Source: Crocinitomicaceae bacterium (lineage in GTDB: Bacteria > Bacteroidota > Bacteroidia > Flavobacteriales_D > Crocinitomicaceae). Taken from it: a stretch of 5,701 nucleotides of DNA. Each line of letters opens with the position of its first letter. Position 1 is the first letter of the stretch. The notes under the pieces are model-generated. The model saw nothing but the letters and a program-made list of their open reading frames with translations. It did not search any database and was not told where the DNA came from. Both the position numbers and the translations under genes were made by a program. Shown here piece by piece: positions 1 through 5,701 of the stretch. Where the stretch lies: the NCBI GenBank assembly GCA_027084145.1, contig JALWLM010000031.1:1-5701 (forward strand), in the 5' to 3' direction.

Positions 1-266
1 GTGCTACATTTGATGCCTTGGAAAATTTGAGGGATGAAAAAATTGTTAAACTTACTAAGTTTGAAGCTGCTTATGAACAAGCGGAATCTGATGCAAATAC
101 AAATCTAAATCACAAGTTTATCGTTGAACGTGCTGTTGTTGCCGATAAGAAAGATAAACCTAAGAGATTAATCATTATGATTGTAACAATGATAGGAGCT
201 GTTATCTTCACTGTTTTTGCTTTACTTATTTCTCAAAGAATAAAAGAATTGAAAGAAGCTAATTAA
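1..266 (+). CDS. Wzz/chain-length determinant family protein, C-terminal fragment (partial, 5' end outside window)
   Basis: The reading frame is open from the left edge (first full codon GCT at 3-5) to a TAA at 264-266, giving 87 residues with no stop upstream, so this is the tail of a longer gene; the TTG at 18 is not a convincing start. Visible residues show a charged, heptad-like helical stretch (about 6-30), a lysine- and proline-containing KDKPKR motif (about 50-55), one strong transmembrane helix (about 56-77) and a short charged cytoplasmic tail. This is the normal C-terminal arrangement of Wzz/GNVR inner-membrane polysaccharide co-polymerases: periplasmic coiled coil, Pro-rich motif, TM2. 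The protein stops soon after TM2, so no tyrosine-kinase domain is fused as in BY-kinase co-polymerases. The stop overlaps the ATG of the Wzy_C-family gene (TAATG), implying translational coupling and a shared role in controlling glycan chain length. The family call rests on the C-terminal pattern and the neighbour; the periplasmic domain is not visible. Confidence 0.72.
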   Translation, partial: ATFDALENLRDEKIVKLTKFEAAYEQAESDANTNLNHKFIVERAVVADKKDKPKRLIIMIVTMIGAVIFTVFALLISQRIKELKEAN

Positions 267-1738
267 TGCAATTCCTAAAAAAAAATACAGGAATACTTCT
301 GGCTTTTTTGGTTTATCTTGCCATCTCTCTTTTTCTTATTTGGAAGCATCAAGAAGTTCTAGTCCTCTTCCCTATTGGTTTACTTCTTATTTACTTTACT
401 ATTTTCCATACGGAAGAAACATTAATAACACTTGGTTTATTAACACCTTTATCGATAAATATTGAAGAATACACAGAAAGCTTCGGGCTTTTTATACCTA
501 CCGAACCTATCTTATTCGGTATGATGCTTCTATTTTTATGGATTCAGCTGACTAAAAAGAATCTTATTCCGATAGAAGCGAAAAGACATCCTATTATTAT
601 CTCTGTATCATTTTATCTGATATGGATACTTATAACCTCGATTACAAGTACGGATATTATTGTTTCAATTAAGTTTTTAGTCGCAAAACTGTGGTTTATT
701 ATACCAATTCTGTTTTTTGGGATAAAAATTTACAGTAAGCCTAAAAATATTAAAACTTTTATTTGGCTTTATCTCATCGGGATATCAATTGTCATTCTTT
801 ACACCTTAGCTCATCACTCCATGTATAGCTTTGGCGAAAAAGAAGGACACTGGGTCATGTGGCCGTTTTATAAAGATCATACCATCTACGGAATGGCAAT
901 TGCTTTAGCTGTTCCTCTGGTTTTCGGGCTGCTTTTTTCTAAAGAACATCAACTTCTTACTAAAGCAATTATTTTAACGATGGCTATCATTATTATAACA
1001 GGACTCTATTTTTCTTATACAAGAGCCGCTTGGTTAAGTGTTGTTGGTGCGATTGGAGTATGGATTTTAATACGACTCCGTATTAAATTTAGTATTCTTC
1101 TAACCACGAGTATTTTTATTATTGGGACGATTTTCATTTTTTGGGATAATATACAAATGGAATTAGCCAGGAATAATGCGGAACACACAACGGAAAACTT
1201 TAATGAAAAACTTCAAAGTGCTACAAACATAACCACAGATGCTTCTAACTTAGAACGTATCAATCGATGGGCTTGTGCCTATGATATGTTTTTAGAACGC
1301 CCCGTATTTGGTTTTGGACCCGGACGCTATGCTTTTGAATACGCTAGATTTCAACGCCCTGAAAATTTAACAATCATATCCACTAATTTTGGGGACCTGG
1401 GCAATGCTCATAGTGAATTTCTAGGAGCTTTATCTGAGATGGGGCTGATCGGAATGCTTTCCTTTATTGCTATTGTTGCCTCAATATTTTATACCGGTAT
1501 TCATTTATTTTTAAAATGGCCTTCTCTGAAAGAAGAAGACAAGGAAATAAGGACACTTATTCTGGCAATGATTTTATCCCTTGTTACTTACTTTACACAT
1601 GGCTTTCTTAATAATTATTTAGATACTGACAAAGCATCCATCCCTATATGGACATTTTGCGCTACTTTTATCGGCCTTGAAATTATGTTAAAACAACAAA
1701 CGAAAAACGAATTTAATGCTTCATCAAACGCATTATAG
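266..1738 (+). CDS. O-antigen ligase/polymerase family (Wzy_C) polytopic membrane protein
   Basis: 490 residues, very hydrophobic, with about 12 predicted membrane helices (roughly 10-26, 30-63 as one or two, 79-95, 109-128, 133-152, 163-181, 207-224, 233-250, 255-270, 275-292, 395-415, 427-446, 458-474). A large external loop lies at about 293-393. Family landmarks are DHTIYGM (204-210), YTRAAWL (251-257, the loop/helix signature of Wzy_C proteins), RINRW (331-335), RPVFGFGPGRY (345-355) and NAHSEFLGALSEMGLIG (380-396), including the His382 that corresponds to the conserved loop histidine. Known members join lipid-linked glycans, either to lipid A core (WaaL-type) or to a growing chain (Wzy-type), on the periplasmic face of the inner membrane. 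Adjacency to a Wzz-type gene favours a polymerase, but sequence alone does not separate the two. The ATG at 266 overlaps the upstream TAA and follows a purine-rich GAAAGAAG, so this start is well supported. Codons 4-7 contain an A9 run (277-285). The last 26 bp overlap the convergent gene. Confidence 0.88.
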   Translation: MQFLKKNTGILLAFLVYLAISLFLIWKHQEVLVLFPIGLLLIYFTIFHTEETLITLGLLTPLSINIEEYTESFGLFIPTEPILFGMMLLFLWIQLTKKNLIPIEAKRHPIIISVSFYLIWILITSITSTDIIVSIKFLVAKLWFIIPILFFGIKIYSKPKNIKTFIWLYLIGISIVILYTLAHHSMYSFGEKEGHWVMWPFYKDHTIYGMAIALAVPLVFGLLFSKEHQLLTKAIILTMAIIIITGLYFSYTRAAWLSVVGAIGVWILIRLRIKFSILLTTSIFIIGTIFIFWDNIQMELARNNAEHTTENFNEKLQSATNITTDASNLERINRWACAYDMFLERPVFGFGPGRYAFEYARFQRPENLTIISTNFGDLGNAHSEFLGALSEMGLIGMLSFIAIVASIFYTGIHLFLKWPSLKEEDKEIRTLILAMILSLVTYFTHGFLNNYLDTDKASIPIWTFCATFIGLEIMLKQQTKNEFNASSNAL

Positions 1739-3173
1739 CTCTTCCTTTTTCTCCCGAAAAAACCAGAATATAACATCCGGAAGATAAATTTGATAGATTT
1801 ATTTCCTCTTTCCAATTCAAAGAAATTGTCTTTAACACTTCTCCTGACAAGCTCATAACAGAAACCTGCTCAAATACGGCATCTTTATCTTCTATAACAA
1901 AAGATGCTGAAAAAGGATTTGGATATACACGAATACTTTTTAAAAGTATCTCTTCTTCAATCCCTGCGATATCACTTAAATTATGTACTACGGCAATATC
2001 TGGAAATGCTCCATTATTCCCGGTTTCCATAATGTAGGCATCATTTACACCTTGTTGAATCCCCCTTGTGTATCCGACTAAAGCGACATGATTATCACTC
2101 GTTGTAATAATCTCATTTGCCATTTCTTCTCCAAAATGAGCTATCACATTTCCTTCCATCCATATAAAATTAGATGTAAAACGATTTAGAGTAATATCAT
2201 TACCTCCACCTTGCGCTGTATATTGATCTTCTGTTTTTGTAATTACAAAAAACTCATTCGTTCCATCTTGCATTTTAACAATACCTAGATGTTCATGATT
2301 ACCTTGTTGCTCATAAACAAAGCCTGCATAGCCATTCCCTTGATTATCAAAAACACAAGTAAAATCATCAATACCATTTGAAACCAATCTCTTAGCTCCT
2401 CCTACCCCCCTAAAATCAGTACTTATTCCATCTACTGACAATTGATTAATCCAAGCTTCACCAATTTCATCAAATACTTTTTCCCAAACCACCGTTCCAT
2501 CATCATAAAATTTCATCGCCCAAGGTTTTGTCATCAACGAGTCTTGATGGAAATAACCTCCGGATGCAATAAAAGTAGTATCATTTACTTTCAAAACATC
2601 GTAGGCTATATCTGTTCCTTGCTGTCCTATTTGTTTTGTCCAAAGCGTATCTCCATTGCTTTTCGTTCGAACAATATAAATATCAATATCATCATTGGGA
2701 TTGGAGCTTGTCTCTCCTACCATTACAACACCCGAATCCTTTGTTAATGAGGCATCATGAACACGTTCCCATCCTGCTTCTCCATAAGCTTTTTCCCAAA
2801 TCAAATTCCCTGAAGTATCTGTTTTTACAAGATAAAAATCAAAACCTCCGTTTCCTATTGATGTGGTATAGCCTGCAATATAATAGCAAGTATCGGGTAT
2901 ATACATCACTCTTCGACCAAGTTCAAAACCGGAACCTCCGTATGCTTTTGACCATTGTTTTATCCCTAAATGATTACCTCTTACTAAAAAAGCCTGTGCA
3001 TCTCCGGTATAAAAACTACTAGATGTCCCTGTAATTGCAAAAGTCCCGTCGGGAAATTCATAAAGTCCCTCTGCTCTATCCGAACCAGCATCTGTCAGAT
3101 AAGTAAACCATTGAGCACTTCCCAACAAAGGAAGAAACATCATTCCAATAATTATCAATCTCAAATTTGCCAT
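1713..3173 (-). CDS. Secreted beta-propeller protein with C-terminal T9SS type A sorting domain
   Basis: 486 residues. Residues 1-21 form a Sec signal peptide (hydrophobic core IIIGMMFLPLLG, likely cleaved at SA-Q). Residues 22 to about 391 consist of repeats of about 52 residues with the pattern D-x-Y-L/I-V-K/R-T-D-x-x-G-x-x-x-W-x-K-x-Y/F-G, then a D/N-rich turn and an I-A-G-Y/E-T-S strand. They are clearest at 58-110, 111-162, 163-214, 215-270, 271-323 and 325-376, which resembles the WD/Kelch-like propeller repeats common in Bacteroidota exported proteins. Residues 412-486 carry the T9SS type A domain: VYPNPF (416-421), SLSGEVLKT (441-449), INLSNLSSGCYIL (458-470) and a basic end, RLMKH. 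Such proteins cross the outer membrane through T9SS and are usually released or anchored to the cell surface after removal of the domain. No catalytic motif is visible; a binding or structural role is possible but unproven. The ATG overlaps the preceding gene's TGA by 13 nt, so the two are co-transcribed. The start is supported by the signal peptide beginning directly at it. Confidence 0.9.
   Translation of the reverse strand: MANLRLIIIGMMFLPLLGSAQWFTYLTDAGSDRAEGLYEFPDGTFAITGTSSSFYTGDAQAFLVRGNHLGIKQWSKAYGGSGFELGRRVMYIPDTCYYIAGYTTSIGNGGFDFYLVKTDTSGNLIWEKAYGEAGWERVHDASLTKDSGVVMVGETSSNPNDDIDIYIVRTKSNGDTLWTKQIGQQGTDIAYDVLKVNDTTFIASGGYFHQDSLMTKPWAMKFYDDGTVVWEKVFDEIGEAWINQLSVDGISTDFRGVGGAKRLVSNGIDDFTCVFDNQGNGYAGFVYEQQGNHEHLGIVKMQDGTNEFFVITKTEDQYTAQGGGNDITLNRFTSNFIWMEGNVIAHFGEEMANEIITTSDNHVALVGYTRGIQQGVNDAYIMETGNNGAFPDIAVVHNLSDIAGIEEEILLKSIRVYPNPFSASFVIEDKDAVFEQVSVMSLSGEVLKTISLNWKEEINLSNLSSGCYILVFSGEKGRAIMRLMKH
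1714..1735. terminator. Weak hairpin in the convergent overlap, possible bidirectional terminator
   Basis: TAATGC (1714-1719) can pair with GCATTA (1730-1735) around a 10-nt loop. T-rich DNA follows on both sides: CTTCCTTTTT after the + strand stop and, on the - strand, ATTCGTTTTTCG. The stem is only 6 bp with two G:C pairs and lies inside both coding ends, so a real terminator function is uncertain. It is the only inverted repeat with T-rich flanks that I see where the two operons meet. Confidence 0.2.
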
Positions 3174-4399
3174 CTTAACTTTATAAATAATGATTGTCCT
3201 TTTCCTTTTTTAGAAATCAATCCAAATATATTTTCCGAAGCAATCCCTATATCATAATTTCCAAACTTCATTGACGAATAAATTCCTGTTCTAAATTTAC
3301 CAAAACCACCGTAAGATCCATTGATTCCAAAGCGGATTTTAGAATTTAAACGGTAATCTGCTCCTAAATACACAAAAGGTCCATAATCCAAATTAGGCAT
3401 TAATCGAATTCCGAAAAAAGATTGTAATTTTTGAGTACTATGCTCATCTACAATCTTTCCTACATCAATATATCCGGGTAAAACTATCCATTGTTCTTTC
3501 AATCCGGAATGAATACCCAAGGTGTCTAAAATCGCAATCGAATCTGCAGAAGAAAAAAGAGAATTTTCTCCTACAAGTTGGTTGAATTCTAACCCTGTGA
3601 ATATAATTGTAGAATCAAAAGAATAATTTTTTTGCTTTTCATATAAGTAAGCCGCACCAATATTTCTTGCTTGAACTCGAACAAAAGCTTCTTTTTCTTT
3701 TCCAAAAAGAATTGGTATATAAAAATCGAAGTCTACTCCTATTCCTATTCCTTGATTTATATTGTTATTGTTTGGCAAACTAACGGTTCCTAACATCTCA
3801 ACCGCCAAAGTATCTCCATTTGAATCTTGATAAATATTTAATCCGCTAAGGTTTAGGTTTGTATGGTTTTGAATATTATAAACATTCAATGTTACATTTG
3901 ATTTTGATTTTTTATCAATAATACCAAAACCTAGTTTTTGATAATTTGTGTAAGAAAAATTGATGTTTGATGCTTCTAGTATCTCCCCTTTATATCTGTC
4001 ATTCCCATACATCATCAACCCAAAAAAATCTTTTGAATAAACTCCACCTGCAAAAATACTATTCTCTGCTTTCAATACATATCCCCATTTCTCTTTTAGG
4101 ATATTCGAGGAATAATTCGCATAAGTTAAATTCACACTCCCTAAGACTCCTACTCTATTACTTCTACTATGCTCCTCCAAAGAAGCGTCTTTAATTTCCG
4201 TTGTAATGTATCCTCCTCTAATAAATTTAGAAGTCAACTCTTTTTGCAAAGATGTTGAGTTAAAAGCACCTCCTCCCTGTAGCGTTATTTCATGTTTTCT
4301 TTCCAAAGTATCATAATAATCAGGAAAAAATTGTGCATACATTGAAAAGGTAAAGAAAACCCCTACCAAACCCAAAGTTATTTTTTTTACCTTACCCAT
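3161..4399 (-). CDS. DUF5723-like outer-membrane beta-barrel protein
   Basis: 412 residues from the ATG at 4399. The frame extends seven codons further to a TTG at 4420, but that start would lie inside the upstream gene and add a polar segment before the signal peptide, so the ATG, four nucleotides after the upstream TAA, is preferred. Residues 1-22 are a Sec signal peptide (MGKVKK, hydrophobic core, MYA-Q). The mature part is made of alternating amphipathic strands separated by polar turns, with no internal hydrophobic helix, and ends in aromatic/basic LRWQI, as outer-membrane barrels do. The pattern RNIGAAYLYEKQKNYSFDST (244-263), the LPGYIDVGKI region (307-316) and the closing strands around YLGADYRLNSKIRFGINGSY (344-363) and ASENIFGLI (387-395) resemble the Bacteroidota DUF5723 family, which has no assigned function. 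The family name is from recall of these patterns and not from a search; the barrel assignment is firmer. The gene sits between an exported beta-rich protein and a T9SS cargo in one operon. An A8 run occupies codons 4-7 (4381-4388). Confidence 0.72.
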   Translation of the reverse strand: MGKVKKITLGLVGVFFTFSMYAQFFPDYYDTLERKHEITLQGGGAFNSTSLQKELTSKFIRGGYITTEIKDASLEEHSRSNRVGVLGSVNLTYANYSSNILKEKWGYVLKAENSIFAGGVYSKDFFGLMMYGNDRYKGEILEASNINFSYTNYQKLGFGIIDKKSKSNVTLNVYNIQNHTNLNLSGLNIYQDSNGDTLAVEMLGTVSLPNNNNINQGIGIGVDFDFYIPILFGKEKEAFVRVQARNIGAAYLYEKQKNYSFDSTIIFTGLEFNQLVGENSLFSSADSIAILDTLGIHSGLKEQWIVLPGYIDVGKIVDEHSTQKLQSFFGIRLMPNLDYGPFVYLGADYRLNSKIRFGINGSYGGFGKFRTGIYSSMKFGNYDIGIASENIFGLISKKGKGQSLFIKLRWQI

Positions 4400-4403
4400 G
4401 TTT

Positions 4404-5701
4404 TTATTGATAATTTTCAATCTTTAGGTTTGCTTTTAACTTTATCCCTAAAAATGCTCCTACCGGAATTTGTTGAGAAACCGACTGTCCCGTGTTAGCA
4501 TCCGGTGTATTAAAAGTTGTTGTCACCACAATATAACTTACAGCAGGTAAATCTTTTGCTATTTGTTCCGTAACTTCAAATAAAACATTTGATTCAGCAA
4601 CTTGAAGCCCTGAAGAGGTCATACTCCCTTCTTGTCCCGATTTAATATTTGATGTTCCTTGTATGGTATGCAGCAATATTTTATTTTTATTTAGTAATTT
4701 CAATTCTACATCTGCAGAAAAAGGAAAAGCATTACTTGTCTCCAATAAAAGTACACCACTTTTAAACTTTCCAAAAGTATTCGAGCTGGAAAAGTCAATA
4801 TCCATTGTATCTGATAATTTTAAATCCGTAGCTTTAATTTGAATAGGGAAATTAAGTTCCATAAAAGCTTTCACCTCACTTGTCGAAAAAATTTCGTCAT
4901 TTCCTCCCGAAACATTTCCCCAAGGGTTTATTTGAAATAAATAACCGACTTCATAATCATAACCTAAATTTTCGACAAACTGCTCAATATTGCTATTTGA
5001 AGCATTGAAAGTCACTATTTTTTCATACGGTGTGAGATTATCCCAAGTTCCTGTTGCAGGATTTAATGTAAACAAAGGACCTACATTATCACCTGATAAA
5101 TCCACTGTAATTCCTTGTGCATTTGTATTCGAAGCCATTAAAAGACCTCCTCTTGCGGTTACTTTCACACCATTTGATAAACCGAATTTCATATTTAACC
5201 CTGTAATATCAATTGCTCCACCTTGAAGATTTCTTAGCATATCAATTCTGACTTTCATTGTATCTTGAAAGTCAATTTTTCCGAAATAACCTTTTGCATA
5301 ACCTGCTTTAATATCTTGAAAAGTAACATCTACTTCTGTAATAAGACTTGGTGAAATTTGAATGCTTGGCCCATTGGGATCCGTTATCGCCGTAACCGTT
5401 GTTACCATGTAATTAGTCTCATCTCCTGCTGCTCCAGTTAAATCAATATGATAACCGGACAAATCTATTTGTACCGTTTTTTCTCCTTTGACTCCTCCTT
5501 GCTCTTTTTCTACTTCTACTTGTTCTGAAAAAGAAGTTCCGTTTTTTGTTACTCCGGGCAATGTTACTGTTAAAATGATATTTGTCGGTAATGGATTTTT
5601 AATTTTAATCTTAATCTTACCTTCTCTAATTCCAACATGTTTTAATTGTACATCTCCAAAATTAAATTCATTTTGATCCGTTGAATTGGCAAACATAAAT
5701 C
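4404..5701 (-). CDS. Unrecognised beta-rich, probably exported protein (partial, N-terminus outside window)
   Basis: I do not recognise this protein. The frame is open through the right edge; the ATG at 5694-5696 begins with no signal peptide and the codon before it is also sense, so the true start and export signal probably lie beyond the window. The visible 431 residues are dominated by short beta-strand patterns, Asn/Thr/Gly-rich turns and acidic loops, with no transmembrane helix, few Cys and no catalytic motif. Counting from the ATG, residues 20-112 and about 308-405 look like two copies of one beta-sandwich domain: each has an N-x-x-P turn (NPLP 34-37, NAFP 322-325), a KNG/NKN hairpin, and a terminal YMVTTVTAITDP or YIVVTTTFNTPD strand. 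The first copy loosely recalls LEA-2/WHy-type folds. A different segment (about 130-300) lies between, containing AGYAKGYFGKIDF (131-143). It is followed four nucleotides downstream by the signal-peptide-bearing barrel gene, so it most likely acts in the periplasm or at the outer membrane with that protein. The partner role is inference. Confidence 0.6.
   Translation of the reverse strand, partial: FMFANSTDQNEFNFGDVQLKHVGIREGKIKIKIKNPLPTNIILTVTLPGVTKNGTSFSEQVEVEKEQGGVKGEKTVQIDLSGYHIDLTGAAGDETNYMVTTVTAITDPNGPSIQISPSLITEVDVTFQDIKAGYAKGYFGKIDFQDTMKVRIDMLRNLQGGAIDITGLNMKFGLSNGVKVTARGGLLMASNTNAQGITVDLSGDNVGPLFTLNPATGTWDNLTPYEKIVTFNASNSNIEQFVENLGYDYEVGYLFQINPWGNVSGGNDEIFSTSEVKAFMELNFPIQIKATDLKLSDTMDIDFSSSNTFGKFKSGVLLLETSNAFPFSADVELKLLNKNKILLHTIQGTSNIKSGQEGSMTSSGLQVAESNVLFEVTEQIAKDLPAVSYIVVTTTFNTPDANTGQSVSQQIPVGAFLGIKLKANLKIENYQ

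Noticed and set aside
18..266. A complete 82-residue gene starting at the TTG at 18
   Set aside because: The frame is open to the left edge and the product looks like only the C-terminal part of a Wzz protein, so the TTG is an internal Leu codon.
1740..1784. Inverted repeat TCTTCC / GGAAGA as a terminator
   Set aside because: The stem is 6 bp with a loop of about 33 nt, and it lies fully within the T9SS sorting-domain coding region.
1615..1815. Minus-strand 66-codon open frame
   Set aside because: It lies antisense to the Wzy_C-family gene and in a different frame within the T9SS protein gene; composition shows no protein family features.
2442..3022. Two overlapping plus-strand open frames (2442-2747 and 2636-3022)
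   Set aside because: Both are antisense to the propeller repeats of the T9SS protein and have low-complexity products rich in His, Tyr and Ser typical of shadow frames.
3174..3200. AT-rich stretch upstream of the T9SS protein gene as a separate promoter
   Set aside because: It is coding sequence of the barrel protein's last codons, and no clear Bacteroidota TTTG / TAnnTTTG pair with proper spacing could be identified.
3967..4194. Plus-strand 75-codon open frame
   Set aside because: It is antisense to the barrel gene with no recognisable features.
4400..4420. TTG start at 4420 for the barrel gene, giving 419 residues
   Set aside because: It lies inside the preceding gene and adds MKIINKN before an already complete signal peptide that starts at the ATG at 4399, four nucleotides after the upstream stop.
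4990..5676. Plus-strand open frames at 4990-5226 and 5488-5676
   Set aside because: Both are antisense to the partial beta-rich protein gene; the proline- and phenylalanine-rich products look like reverse-strand artefacts.
4404..5696. A complete gene starting at the ATG at 5696
   Set aside because: The frame continues to the right edge and the product from this ATG has no export signal although its features are those of an exported protein; an upstream start is more likely.

Overview
The window looks like chromosomal DNA from a marine or aquatic-type member of the Bacteroidota (Flavobacteriia-like). The main reason is a textbook C-terminal type IX secretion (T9SS) type A sorting domain on one protein, a secretion system confined to this phylum. 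A DUF5723-like outer-membrane protein, low G+C, A-rich leaders without strong Shine-Dalgarno sequences and tightly packed genes all agree with this. No genus can be assigned from the sequence alone.

Layout. Positions 1-1738 (+ strand) hold the end of a surface-polysaccharide operon: the C-terminal piece of a Wzz-type chain-length determinant, cut by the left edge, then a complete polytopic O-antigen ligase/polymerase-family (Wzy_C) protein whose ATG overlaps the preceding stop codon. Positions 1713-5701 (- strand) hold a three-gene cell-envelope cluster transcribed towards the first operon. In transcription order these are an unrecognised beta-rich, probably exported protein (N-terminus beyond the right edge), a signal-peptide-bearing DUF5723-like outer-membrane beta-barrel protein, and a secreted beta-propeller protein with a T9SS sorting domain. 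Gene spacing in this cluster is +4 nt and then a 13-nt overlap, so it is almost certainly one transcript.

The two operons converge and their last genes overlap by 26 bp on opposite strands, so no intergenic terminator region exists; only a weak 6-bp hairpin lies in the overlap. The whole window is coding: there is no gene-free stretch above a few bases, and I see no RNA gene, mobile element, CRISPR array or promoter that can be supported.

How the genes may work together. The Wzz and Wzy_C proteins fit one job, setting the length of and polymerising (or ligating) a surface glycan. The minus-strand genes look like a surface module: an exported beta-sandwich protein, a barrel in the outer membrane, and a T9SS-delivered propeller on the cell surface. 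The module idea is inference from gene order only. The most interesting items are this uncharacterised three-gene module, the apparent domain duplication in its first protein, the convergent gene overlap, and an A9 tract within the first codons of the polymerase/ligase gene.
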